DNA from: Clostridiales bacterium
GTDB taxonomy: Bacteria; Bacillota; Clostridia; Oscillospirales; Oscillospiraceae
Direction of reading: 5' to 3'
Length of the DNA: 14,653 nt
Assembly (NCBI GenBank): GCA_003525905.1
Contig: DQIA01000061.1
Coordinates: forward strand, 248-14,900
Part shown: in pieces, positions 1 to 7,594 of the stretch
How positions within the stretch are numbered: position 1 is the stretch's first letter
How the letters are laid out: every line of letters starts with the position of its first letter
Translations under genes and position numbers: made by a program
The notes under the pieces: model-generated
Database searches by the model: none
What the model saw: the letters and a program-made list of their open reading frames with translations, nothing else
What the model was told of the DNA's origin: nothing

Positions 1-633
1 GTCTGGAGCCTGCTCATCCCGGCCATTGATCAGTCTGCCGCGCTCGGCCGTCTTTCGTTCCTGCCCGCCGCCGTCGGCTTCTGGATCGGCGTGGCCTTCC
101 TGCTGCTGCTCGACCGCGTCATCCCCCACCTGCACCGCAACGCCGGTCAGGCCGAGGGCCCGCGCACGCAGCTGCAGCGGACGACCATGATGCTGCTCGC
201 GGTCACACTGCACAACATCCCGGAGGGCATGGCCGTCGGCGTCGTCTACGCCGGATACCTGACCGGAACGGCCCAGATCTCCGCCGCCGGAGCGCTGGCG
301 CTCTCGCTCGGCATCGCCATCCAGAATTTTCCGGAGGGCGCCATCATCTCTCTGCCGCTGCGCGCGGAGGGACACAGCCGCATGCGCGCGTTTGCAGGCG
401 GCGTGCTCTCCGGCATCGTCGAGCCGGTCGGCGCGGTGCTGACCGTGCTGGCGGCGCGCTTCGTCGCCCCTGCCCTGCCGTATTTTCTGAGCTTTGCGGC
501 AGGCGCAATGCTCTATGTCGTCGTGGAGGAGCTGATCCCCGAGATGTCCGAGGGCAAGCATTCGAACATCGGCACGATCTTTTTCGCCGTCGGCTTCAGC
601 GTGATGATGATTCTGGACATCGCGCTGGGCTGA
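1..633 (+). CDS. ZIP-family divalent metal transporter (5' end outside window)
   Basis: This frame is open from the first base, so the gene begins upstream and 210 C-terminal residues are visible; bacterial ZIP proteins of the ZupT/GufA type are about 250-270 residues, so roughly 50 are missing. The family moves Zn2+, Fe2+, Mn2+ and similar ions into the cytoplasm. The two diagnostic helices are present: HNIPEG at visible residues 71-76 and QNFPEG at 108-113, each holding metal-binding His/Asn/Gln and Glu residues of the transport path. The C-terminus has a VEELIPE segment followed by a last hydrophobic helix, also typical. The GTG at 91 lies inside a membrane helix and is not the true start. 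A strong terminator follows at 705-736, so it is not cotranscribed with the gene downstream. Family assignment is firm; the transported metal cannot be read from the sequence. Confidence 0.9.
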   Translation, partial: VWSLLIPAIDQSAALGRLSFLPAAVGFWIGVAFLLLLDRVIPHLHRNAGQAEGPRTQLQRTTMMLLAVTLHNIPEGMAVGVVYAGYLTGTAQISAAGALALSLGIAIQNFPEGAIISLPLRAEGHSRMRAFAGGVLSGIVEPVGAVLTVLAARFVAPALPYFLSFAAGAMLYVVVEELIPEMSEGKHSNIGTIFFAVGFSVMMILDIALG

Positions 634-704
634 ATCGTGCCCGTTTTCGCAGCGATTCCATGTAGAGTTTTATACATATGGTCAAAATGCCGAAAAGCGT
701 TTTT

Positions 705-736
705 CGTGCTGTCCTTAGCAGGACAGCACGTTTTTT
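705..736 (+). terminator. Rho-independent terminator of the ZIP transporter
   Basis: A perfect 11-bp inverted repeat (CGTGCTGTCCT at 705-715 and its complement at 720-730) encloses a 4-base loop and is followed directly by six T residues at 731-736. It lies 72 bases after the transporter stop codon, and no gene intervenes. Confidence 0.93.
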
Positions 737-956
737 ATATTGCATATGCAGCATATTGTCCAGAATTTTCCTGTTTTTTCTGTCAAAATCCCGCCGGACA
801 CGCTGTGGCTCCCTTTGCTGCAAAAAATGCAGGAAAACGTTGCGACAGCGGCGCTTTGCGCAGTTTTTGCTGTTTTTCACAAAGAGAAAATCAGCTTCCC
901 GTAACAAGACTTCCTTGTCAGTTCTCCCAATTTTTCCCTCAGGTCTCCCCGCTTCC

Positions 957-984
957 TTTACAATTTCTTTACAAAGTGTTAGAA
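957..984 (+). promoter_or_regulatory. PhoP-box-like direct repeats at the nucleotidase promoter
   Basis: Two identical hexamers TTTACA (957-962 and 968-973) lie 11 bases apart start to start, and a weaker third, TTAGAA (979-984), continues the same 11-base phase. Gram-positive PhoP binds direct repeats of TT(A/C/T)ACA-like hexamers with about 5-base spacers, so pattern and spacing fit. The repeats sit on the -35 element and the third overlaps the -10, so the site could activate or, less likely, repress. The assignment rests on pattern only; no PhoP/PhoR gene is in the window. Confidence 0.5.
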
Positions 985-985
985 T
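957..985 (+). promoter_or_regulatory. Sigma-A promoter for the SLH nucleotidase
   Basis: A -35 element TTTACA (957-962) and a -10 element TAGAAT (980-985) are separated by exactly 17 bases, each one mismatch from the housekeeping consensus. Transcription would start near 992, giving a leader of about 86 bases before the ATG at 1078. It is the best promoter in the gap after the ZIP terminator. Confidence 0.72.
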
Positions 986-1077
986 ATTGCCGACGGAACC
1001 TGTGATGAATGGTGGATTTTTGTCACGATTTCCAAAACGTGCAGCGCAGCTGCAACTACAAACAAAGGAGTCTTGAA

Positions 1078-4000
1078 ATGAAACACATTGCAAAGCGTCT
1101 TCTCTCGCTTCTGCTCGTGGTCTGCCTCGTTCTTTCCGTGGCAGTCATCCCGGCAGGCGCGGCAGAGACCAAGCTGACCTCGGTCTACGCGTCCTACGCA
1201 GCCGAAGGCCACACGAATGCCCCGGTCGCGGATGACGTCTTCGAGGCGAAGTCCGATTCGATCACCGTCAGCATCCTGACGACCACCGATATGCACGGCC
1301 GTGCATACGACTGGAACTCCTACACGAACAGTGCCCTGAGCAACAACTTCCTGCAGGCGGCGAAGCTCGTCGCAGAGCGCCGCGCCGACGTGGACGACAG
1401 CATTCTTATCGATGTTGGCGACATTCTGCAGGGAAGCGCGCTGAGCAGCTACAACATTCTCCAGGAGGGCGGCGAAAACAGCCCCATGGCGACTGCGCTG
1501 CGCTACATTGGCTATGATGCCTTTGTGCTGGGCAACCACGAGTTCAACTATGCGCCGCAGATTCAGTGGAACTACTACAATCTGCTGACCTCCACGGACA
1601 AGGCCGTCGCCGGTCAGCCCGTCGACGTCATCTGCTCGAACGTCGTGGAGACGGAGACGAACGAATCCGTGTTCTCCCCGTACAAGACCTTCACCTACAA
1701 GTTCGAGGACGGCACGACCTTCACCATCGGTCTGCTGGGCTTCGAGAACATGAACAACGCGAACTGGGACGTCGCCAGCCACTATGAGGGCTGCACGTTC
1801 GGCCATCCCGACAACACCGAAAAGTCCTATGTCTATGAGTGGGAAAACTACTATGGCAAGGAAATGCAGGAGAAGTGCGACTACATCATCGTCGCCATGC
1901 ACAGCGGCGAGGGCAATCCTGACATCTACAATCAGGAGAACCAAGGCGGCTACTTTGCAACGCATACCACCGGCGTTGACATGCTGCTGACCGGCCACAA
2001 CCATCAGAGAAACGCCGTTACCCTGCAGAACAAGAACGGCGAGAACGTCCTCGTTATGAACGGCGGCGGCTCCACCCTCGGTGAGACCGTCCTCACCCTC
2101 ACGAAGGGCGCCGACGGCAAGGTCACCGTTACCGCAGCCGAGTCCACCATGCATCCTCTGAACTCTGCCCTCGGCAAGGACGAGAACGGCAGGGACATCC
2201 GCGTCCCCAGCCCGGATTTCAAGTCCGGCGACCCCAACTACGACGGTCTGAAGGACCTCATCACTCCGCTCTTCGAGCGCTCCGATGCCTTCGTCAACAA
2301 GAAGATCGGCACGGTCTCCGGCACCTGGGACACCATCTCCAACTACTACCTCACGCAGAGCGATTCCTATGATCTCGTCCACAAGGCACAGATCTGGGCC
2401 GCCTGCACCGACAACAACATCGACCCGACGAAGGAGCACGTCATCTCCATGACGACGCCGGTCGCAAAGCGCGGCTGGAGCGTCAGCTCCCTGCTGGCCG
2501 ACGGCGCAACCTCCGGCGACATCAGCCTGCGCGACTGCTACTCCCTGTATCAGTACGACAACAACACGCTCTACATGATCCGGATGACCGGCGCCCAGCT
2601 CAAGAGCTGGATGCAGCACACGGCACAGAACTACCGTGTCAAAGACGACGGTCAGCTTGGCGGCGGCGGTTTCGGCTGCGACACGTTCTACGGCGTGAAC
2701 TACGACGTCTATGTCGGCAATCCCGACAACCAGCGCGTGCAGAACATCACCTACGCGGACGGCACGGCCGTGAAGGATGACGACACGATCTACGCCTGCC
2801 TCAGCTCCTACCGTCTGAGCGCGACGAAGGACTCCGACGCCTACGGCTGGTTTGCCTCCACCGGCATCACCTCCAGCAGCGACGAGGTTCTGTGGGATGC
2901 CACCATCTCCGAGCGCTTCAACAACGTCGGCGGCTCCGTGCCCCTCATCATTGGCGAATACATCAAGGAAATGACCGCCGAGGGCAAGGACATCACCCCG
3001 GGCCGTGAAACGAAATGGACCGTCCACGCAGAAGCAAATCCCGTGAAGACCATTGAGGTCTTTGAGACCACCGACGTGCACGGCTACCTTGTCGACACAT
3101 CCTCCGGCAACGAGTCCACGTTCCAGTACCGCATGGCCTACATCGCCAATGTCGTGAACGAGGCCCGTGCCAATGCCGAAAACGATGCCGTTCTCCTGCT
3201 TGACGGCGGCGACATCTATCAGGGCACTCCCGTTTCGAACCTGACCTACGGCAACGCTCTGCGCGCCGCCTTCGACGCCATGGGCTATGACGCAGTCTCG
3301 CTCGGCAACCACGAGTTCGACTGGGACGTCAAGGCCTATGCCGCCGATGAGGACGGCACCATGCCCGCCTATGAGATCGGTGAGTTCAAGGGCGACAGCA
3401 ATATCCCCGTTCTGGCCTATAATCTCTATGATGCAGGTACGACGAACCGCGCCTCCTTTGTCAAGGACTATGTCATCGTTGACAAGGCCGGTGTGAAGGT
3501 CGCGCTTGTCGGCTACATCCCCGACTACTCCATGGATATCATGACCGCCAAGATCGCCCCGTATGACATCGACCCGAGCATTGAGAAGCTCAATGCGAAG
3601 ATCGAGTCCATCGTTGCAGCCGAGAACCCTGACGTCGTCGTCGTTGTGGCGCACGCCAGCCCGCGCGGCCTTGCAAACAGCGTCAACTCCGAGCTTGTCG
3701 ACCTCGTCGTCGGCGGCCACTCCCACAGCGTTTCCTACGGCGTCGCCGACAACGGCGTGGCCTACATCCAGGGCAACTGCCAGGCGAAGGGCTATGCCAA
3801 CGCCAAGATCCAGTTCAACACCGAGACGAAGGAAGTCACGGTCGTGAACCCGAGCTATGTGAACACCACCGGCCGCGACAACACCCAGAACCTCTTTGAC
3901 ACCGAGGGCAACACGAAGCTCGACCCGACCGTTCTCGCCATCAGCCATGCCTCCTGGGATGCGGTGAAGGACGACATGTCCGAGGTCCTCGGCGTTGCAG

Positions 4001-5196
4001 ACCAGAGCATCACCCGCCGTGCACCCATCGGCAACAGCAGCAGCACCATCGCGGGCAACTGGCTGGCCGGCCTGATGCTCGAGGCTACGAAGGAGCTCAA
4101 CACCGTCGTCGCCTTCACGAACAGCGGCGGCATCCGCTGCGACCTTCTGGCCAACGAGGGTGAGACGACCCGCACCGTCACCGTCGGCGATATCTATGCC
4201 ATCACCCCGTTCGGCAACCGCCTCTACACCTATGACCTCACCGGCGCGGAGCTTGCCGCTACCGTGGAGAATTCCTTCAAGAACAGCAACTATGGCGATC
4301 AGTTCTCCGGCATGGTCGTAAAGTACACGGCAGAGCCGGACGGCAAGGATGAAAACGGCCGACCGGTCCGCGGTGCCCGCACCGTCGTGTCCATCGTGCT
4401 CGATGACGGCACCGTCGTCGACATCAAGGACAACACGAAGACCTACCGCGTTGCCGTCAACGAGTACTGCGCCACCCTGCCCGGCTCCGTCTTTGAGAAC
4501 AAGACTCCCGTGCAGAACGTGAACGAGGCTCCCGTTGACAACATCAGCGCCATCGAAGCTCTGCGCGCCATCGGCAAGGCCAACAACGGCAAGCTGCCGC
4601 TGGACCTGACCGAGCGCTGCGTGAAGGTCGAGCTTGTGGAAGAGGATCCCTGCGAGCAGTACACCGACCTCGATGCAAACGCCTGGTACGCCGAGAGCGT
4701 CCACTTCGCTCTGGTCAACGGCCTGTTCGTCGGCTTCGGCGATGGCACGTTCCGTCCGGAAGCCGCGCTGAGCCGCGCCATGGTCGCCACCGTCCTGTAC
4801 CGTCAGGCGGGCAGCCCGGCCGTCACCGGCACGAGCACCTTCCCCGACCTCAAGGATGACTGGTATGCTGACGCCGTCGCATGGGCACAGGAGGCCAAGG
4901 TTGTCATCGGCGACGACAAGGGCCTGTTCCGTCCGGATGACGACGTCACCCGCGAGGAAATGGTCACGATGCTCTATCGCTTCGCCGCCTCCCAGAACAT
5001 GGACACGACGACGACCGGCGATCTGAGCAGCTTCACTGATGCCTCCAGCGTGCAGAGCTATGCCACTGAGCCCATGACCTGGGCTGTCGGCAACGGCATC
5101 ATCCTCGGCATGGGCAACAACGAGCTCGCCCCGCGTGAGAGCGCGACGCGCGCCCAGTTTGCCGCCATCACGGCCCGTCTGGCTGCGCTGAAGTAA
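1078..5196 (+). CDS. SLH-anchored double 2',3'-cyclic phosphodiesterase/5'-nucleotidase (YfkN-like)
   Basis: A 1372-residue secreted phosphoesterase. The ATG at 1078 follows AAAGGAG (1064-1070) and opens a signal peptide with cleavage expected after about residue 28 (AGA-A). Module 1 is CpdB-like: DMH (71-73), GD (114-115), GNHE (152-155), GHNH (306-309), then a nucleotidase C-terminal domain without NxGGxR, as in cyclic phosphodiesterases. Module 2 is a classical 5'-nucleotidase: DVH (666-668), GD (711-712), GNHEFD (743-748), GHSH (880-883), and NSGGIR (1015-1020) for substrate binding. Three SLH domains follow (about 1195-1245, 1255-1305, 1319-1372) and would hold it to secondary cell-wall polymer. 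Bacillus subtilis YfkN has the same two-module order and similar length. Expected role: strip phosphate from 2',3'-cyclic and 5' nucleotides outside the cell. It is monocistronic, with its own promoter and terminator; PhoP-box-like repeats suggest phosphate control. All metal ligands checked are intact. Confidence 0.93.
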   Translation: MKHIAKRLLSLLLVVCLVLSVAVIPAGAAETKLTSVYASYAAEGHTNAPVADDVFEAKSDSITVSILTTTDMHGRAYDWNSYTNSALSNNFLQAAKLVAERRADVDDSILIDVGDILQGSALSSYNILQEGGENSPMATALRYIGYDAFVLGNHEFNYAPQIQWNYYNLLTSTDKAVAGQPVDVICSNVVETETNESVFSPYKTFTYKFEDGTTFTIGLLGFENMNNANWDVASHYEGCTFGHPDNTEKSYVYEWENYYGKEMQEKCDYIIVAMHSGEGNPDIYNQENQGGYFATHTTGVDMLLTGHNHQRNAVTLQNKNGENVLVMNGGGSTLGETVLTLTKGADGKVTVTAAESTMHPLNSALGKDENGRDIRVPSPDFKSGDPNYDGLKDLITPLFERSDAFVNKKIGTVSGTWDTISNYYLTQSDSYDLVHKAQIWAACTDNNIDPTKEHVISMTTPVAKRGWSVSSLLADGATSGDISLRDCYSLYQYDNNTLYMIRMTGAQLKSWMQHTAQNYRVKDDGQLGGGGFGCDTFYGVNYDVYVGNPDNQRVQNITYADGTAVKDDDTIYACLSSYRLSATKDSDAYGWFASTGITSSSDEVLWDATISERFNNVGGSVPLIIGEYIKEMTAEGKDITPGRETKWTVHAEANPVKTIEVFETTDVHGYLVDTSSGNESTFQYRMAYIANVVNEARANAENDAVLLLDGGDIYQGTPVSNLTYGNALRAAFDAMGYDAVSLGNHEFDWDVKAYAADEDGTMPAYEIGEFKGDSNIPVLAYNLYDAGTTNRASFVKDYVIVDKAGVKVALVGYIPDYSMDIMTAKIAPYDIDPSIEKLNAKIESIVAAENPDVVVVVAHASPRGLANSVNSELVDLVVGGHSHSVSYGVADNGVAYIQGNCQAKGYANAKIQFNTETKEVTVVNPSYVNTTGRDNTQNLFDTEGNTKLDPTVLAISHASWDAVKDDMSEVLGVADQSITRRAPIGNSSSTIAGNWLAGLMLEATKELNTVVAFTNSGGIRCDLLANEGETTRTVTVGDIYAITPFGNRLYTYDLTGAELAATVENSFKNSNYGDQFSGMVVKYTAEPDGKDENGRPVRGARTVVSIVLDDGTVVDIKDNTKTYRVAVNEYCATLPGSVFENKTPVQNVNEAPVDNISAIEALRAIGKANNGKLPLDLTERCVKVELVEEDPCEQYTDLDANAWYAESVHFALVNGLFVGFGDGTFRPEAALSRAMVATVLYRQAGSPAVTGTSTFPDLKDDWYADAVAWAQEAKVVIGDDKGLFRPDDDVTREEMVTMLYRFAASQNMDTTTTGDLSSFTDASSVQSYATEPMTWAVGNGIILGMGNNELAPRESATRAQFAAITARLAALK

Positions 5197-5229
5197 GCGC
5201 AGGGATACGGCCCTGAACGCATAAAAATG

Positions 5230-5273
5230 ATCCAGCCAGGGTTGGGAGTGATCCCACCTTGGCTGGATTTTTT
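5230..5273. terminator. Bidirectional terminator between convergent genes
   Basis: An imperfect inverted repeat of about 17 bp (arms 5230-5246 and 5252-5268, with one G-T pair and one mismatch near the middle) has a 5-base loop. The plus strand continues with a T run (5269-5273); read on the minus strand, the hairpin is followed by CA and then five T residues. It lies 33 bases after the nucleotidase stop and 15 bases beyond the minus-strand amidohydrolase stop, so it can end both transcripts. Confidence 0.88.
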
Positions 5274-5288
5274 ACGATTTATATTCTC

Positions 5289-6440
5289 TTACTCCGCGCG
5301 GTACACGACCTCGCCGTTCACAAACGTCATCCACGCCTCGCCGCCGATCGTCGTAAGCGGGTCCGCCGTCCAGAGTACGAGGTCCGCATCCTTGCCCGGC
5401 TCAAGACTGCCGACACGCGCATCGATGCCGAGGCTGCGGGCCGGGTTGATGGTGATGGCGCGCCACGCCTCCTCCATCGGCAGACCGGCCGAAGCCGCCA
5501 GCCCTGCCGCCAGCGGCAGATACTGCAGCGGAATGACCGGCGCATCCGTGATGATGCTGACCGTCAGGCCCGCGCGGTACAGCGTGCCCGCCGTTGTGAA
5601 GCTCTTGTTGCGCAGCTCGACCTTCGTCTTGCCGCCGAACGACGGTCCGACGAAGACCGGGACCTGCTCCTTTGCCAGCTCATCGGCGATCAGCTCGCCG
5701 TCCGTACAGTGGTCCAGCGTGAGCTTCAGGTCAAACTCGCGCGCGATGCGCACGGCCGTCAGGATATCATCCGCGCGGTGGGCGTGGCACTTGAGCGGGA
5801 TCTCGCCGTTGACCACGGGCAGCATGGCCTCGAGCTTCATGTCAAACGCCGGATTCTTGCCCGCCGCCTTGTCGTCGCGGTAGCGGAGCGTGCGCAGCAG
5901 CAGCTCGCGCAGCAGGGCGGCGACCGCCATGCGCGTCATGGGGCTCTGGCGCTTGTCGTGGCCGTAGCAGCCCTTGGGATTCTCGCCGAAGGCGCACTTC
6001 ATCGCGGCGGGCGCGCGCAGAATCATCCGGTCGACGCGCTTTCCTGCCAGCTTTACGATGGCGAACGTGCCGCCGACGACGTTTGCGCTGCCGGGTCCGG
6101 TGCAGGCCGTCGTCACGCCGCCGCGCAGGGCCAGCCCGAAGGCCTCGTCCTGCGGATTGATGGAGTCGATGGCGCGCAGCTGCGGCGTCAGCGGCTCGAC
6201 GATCTCATTATAATCCATGCCCTCCCAGCGCATGCCCTCGTTGTCGAGGCCGATATGGCAGTGCGCCTCCACGCAGCCGGGCGTGAGCAGGCGGCCCTGC
6301 GCATCGAGAGTCTCAACGCCCTCCGGCGCGTCGACCGTCTGGCCGACGGCGGCGATTTTCCCGTTTTCGAGGAGCAGGCAGCCGTTTTTCAGGTCCGGCC
6401 CGGCCATGGTCTTGATATTTGCGTTGCGGATCAGCAGCAT
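5289..6440 (-). CDS. Amidohydrolase, imidazolonepropionase-like (COG1228 type)
   Basis: A 383-residue metal-dependent amidohydrolase without a signal peptide, so cytoplasmic. The start at 6440 is chosen because AAGGAG lies 7 bases upstream (6448-6453) and the protein then begins directly with the beta-rich N-terminal strand (MLLIRNANIKT); an in-frame start at 6470 would add ten residues before this RBS. The TIM-barrel metal motif HxH is at H60/H62, followed by KCHAHR (H219, H221), DH (H244) and the catalytic Asp in ITDAP (D299). The C-terminal NPARSLGID and GKDADLVLW segments are hallmarks of this superfamily. The family hydrolyses cyclic amides, imides and similar bonds, but this subgroup has no substrate that can be inferred. 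It is convergent with the nucleotidase and divergent from the phosphoester operon, sharing the control region. A link to organophosphate use is possible by position only. Confidence 0.85.
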   Translation of the reverse strand: MLLIRNANIKTMAGPDLKNGCLLLENGKIAAVGQTVDAPEGVETLDAQGRLLTPGCVEAHCHIGLDNEGMRWEGMDYNEIVEPLTPQLRAIDSINPQDEAFGLALRGGVTTACTGPGSANVVGGTFAIVKLAGKRVDRMILRAPAAMKCAFGENPKGCYGHDKRQSPMTRMAVAALLRELLLRTLRYRDDKAAGKNPAFDMKLEAMLPVVNGEIPLKCHAHRADDILTAVRIAREFDLKLTLDHCTDGELIADELAKEQVPVFVGPSFGGKTKVELRNKSFTTAGTLYRAGLTVSIITDAPVIPLQYLPLAAGLAASAGLPMEEAWRAITINPARSLGIDARVGSLEPGKDADLVLWTADPLTTIGGEAWMTFVNGEVVYRAE

Positions 6441-6485
6441 CGTTGTTCTCCTTTCGTGCGCGGTGCGCACCTGGTTTCTATTTCC

Positions 6486-6514
6486 AGTATAACGGCACGG
6501 CGTGCTTCTGACAA
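6486..6514 (-). promoter_or_regulatory. Sigma-A promoter for the amidohydrolase
   Basis: On the minus strand a -35 element TTGTCA (6514-6509) and a -10 element TATACT (6491-6486) are separated by exactly 17 bases, each one mismatch from consensus. The start site would be near 6479, leaving a leader of about 39 bases that contains the AAGGAG ribosome binding site. Confidence 0.8.
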
Positions 6515-6545
6515 GTGCTTTTCTTTTTCATTCCAGCCGGCTTCG

Positions 6546-6573
6546 TGTTAAATCCGCATAAATTTCATGTAAA
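6546..6573 (-). promoter_or_regulatory. PhoP-box-like triple repeat in the divergent control region
   Basis: Read on the minus strand, three hexamers lie in strict 11-base phase: TTTACA (6573-6568), TTTATG (6562-6557) and TTAACA (6551-6546). The first and last match the Gram-positive PhoP hexamer and the middle one differs in the last base. The array sits about 32 bases upstream of the amidohydrolase -35 and about 100-130 bases upstream of the likely start of the plus-strand operon. It could serve either or both. This is the same 11-base layout as the repeats at 957-984, which strengthens the reading. Pattern-based only. Confidence 0.5.
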
Positions 6574-6600
6574 ATCGTCTTTTTTTCATGTTTTTCCGAG

Positions 6601-6648
6601 CTTTTCTGACGAAAAGACATATTTTCACGCAAACGAAAAAATTTTTCG
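6601..6648. promoter_or_regulatory. Two short dyads upstream of the operon promoter (possible operators)
   Basis: A perfect dyad CTTTTC-TGAC-GAAAAG occupies 6601-6616 and a second, CGAAAAA-A-TTTTTCG, occupies 6634-6648. The second covers the position expected for the -35 element of the promoter at 6659-6667, so a bound repressor would block it. An 8-base direct repeat TTTCATGT (6563-6570 and 6584-6591, 21 bases apart) lies just upstream. The region is AT-rich, so chance dyads are possible. No regulator gene is in the window. Confidence 0.35.
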
Positions 6649-6658
6649 GCCAAACCTG

Positions 6659-6667
6659 TGATATAAT
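6659..6667 (+). promoter_or_regulatory. Extended -10 promoter of the phosphoester operon
   Basis: A perfect TATAAT at 6662-6667 is preceded by TG-A (6659-6661), forming an extended -10 element. The expected -35 position (6639-6644) is poor, as is common for extended -10 promoters or those needing an activator. Transcription would start near 6674, about 70 bases before the HAD gene ATG at 6743. No other convincing promoter was found up to the end of the operon. Confidence 0.68.
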
Positions 6668-6742
6668 CAAGTTACGGCAGCAGGGGCGCGGTCCGGATCA
6701 TCCGCACGAGCCTGCCAACCGCCGCACAAAGGGAGGCCCGCC

Positions 6743-7537
6743 ATGCAAAACCGGATCGTCATCTTCGATCTCGACGGAACCATTTATCAGAACAGCGTCT
6801 TTCACCGCGGCTATCTGCGGACGCTTGTTGCCGGGACGTGGGCCGAGCCGCTGGAGGCGGACCTTGTCCGGCTGGCAGAGGCGATCTTCGCCGGGCGTGA
6901 GCTGGACATGAACCGTTTCTACCGCCGCGGACATGCAGAGGCCGCCACCGTGCCGGAGCTTGTGCAGGCCCTGCGGAAGCGGGTGCTGCCCGGCATGACC
7001 TATGCCGAAGCGCTGCAGGCAGACGATGTGGTCTATCTCGGCGATGCGTGGGCCGTTCTGGCCTACCTTGGCGATGCGCTCGGCTGTCTGGACGGCGACC
7101 GCGCCAATGAGGTCTATCGCCTGACCCGCCTGCAGATGGAGCAGGCCGGGATGCACGGTGACCGCGGGCTTTATGAGGCCATCATGCGGCTGGAGCAGCG
7201 CTGCCGTGTCGTCCTGCTGAGCAATTCCTACGAAGAGACCGTGCGGGAATTCCTGCGGCAGCTCGGCTTTGCCGGAGCGTTCCGCGAGATCTGCAGCAGT
7301 GCGAACAAGCCCTACGGCATGATCGCGAGCCTGCAGGCTCTTGACCCTGCGCTGCTGGCGCGGCCGGAGGCCCTGATCAGCATCGGAGACCACGCCTTCA
7401 ATGATCTGATGCCCATTTCTGCCATCGGCGGGCAGACGCTCTGGATCGACCCCTATCCGGGCATCCACGAGCCGGAATATACCTGGTGCGTCCACACGCT
7501 TGCGGAGCTTGCCGCATTTCTGGACACCATTTCCTGA
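6743..7537 (+). CDS. HAD-superfamily hydrolase, probable phosphatase
   Basis: A 264-residue cytoplasmic protein with all four HAD motifs: FDLDGT (nucleophile D9, acid/base D11), LLSNS (S160), K189 in the SSANKP segment, and GDHAFND (D216, D221) for Mg2+. About 130 residues of mostly helical sequence between motifs I and II form a C1-type cap that sets substrate choice. HAD enzymes of this layout remove phosphate from small metabolites such as sugar phosphates or nucleotides. The ATG at 6743 follows a purine-rich AAAGGGAGG ribosome binding site. It is the first gene of a seven-gene run that continues with an ABC transporter and two other phosphoesterase-type proteins. This context suggests it dephosphorylates a product of the imported compound, or recycles phosphate. 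The sequence does not identify the substrate, and I did not recognise a named subfamily. Confidence 0.85.
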   Translation: MQNRIVIFDLDGTIYQNSVFHRGYLRTLVAGTWAEPLEADLVRLAEAIFAGRELDMNRFYRRGHAEAATVPELVQALRKRVLPGMTYAEALQADDVVYLGDAWAVLAYLGDALGCLDGDRANEVYRLTRLQMEQAGMHGDRGLYEAIMRLEQRCRVVLLSNSYEETVREFLRQLGFAGAFREICSSANKPYGMIASLQALDPALLARPEALISIGDHAFNDLMPISAIGGQTLWIDPYPGIHEPEYTWCVHTLAELAAFLDTIS

Positions 7538-7594
7538 GCAGTGAGCGTCATCCGACGTTCCGATAAAAACACGAGACAATGGAGGAGAAAACAC

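Larger units (their letters stand above)
634..1077. other. Intergenic region between ZIP gene and nucleotidase
   Basis: These 444 bases hold the ZIP terminator (705-736), a promoter with PhoP-box-like repeats (957-985) and an 85-90 base leader before the nucleotidase start. Bases 737-956 are AT-richer than the flanking genes and show no ribosome binding site plus credible coding frame on either strand. They contain a 10-bp palindrome TGCATATGCA (741-750) and a small GCGC-TTT-GCGC hairpin (851-861). No riboswitch class was recognised in the leader; a weak stem CACG...CGTG occurs at 1023-1040. Confidence 0.6.

Noticed and set aside
851..866. GCGC-TTT-GCGC hairpin followed by T-rich sequence as a second terminator
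   Set aside because: The stem is only 4 bp and no gene ends before it other than the ZIP gene, which already has a strong terminator.
596..1093. Open frames on both strands in the gap after the ZIP gene
   Set aside because: They run through the terminator hairpin and the promoter, lack ribosome binding sites and give basic, Cys/Arg/Phe-rich products without domain features.
3055..4620. Nucleotidase as two fused or frameshifted genes rather than one
   Set aside because: The frame is continuous from 1078 to 5196, only one signal peptide and one RBS exist, and the two-module order is normal for YfkN-type proteins.
979..4704. A very long open frame (about 1240 codons) on the minus strand opposite the nucleotidase
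   Set aside because: It is the antisense shadow of a GC-rich gene with strong codon bias. The product is a low-complexity run of V, G, D, A and H without domains, while the plus strand encodes intact catalytic and SLH motifs.
7538..7594. A separate promoter for the binding-protein gene
   Set aside because: The 57-base gap has a strong RBS but no -35/-10 pair with acceptable spacing; readthrough from the promoter at 6659-6667 is simpler.
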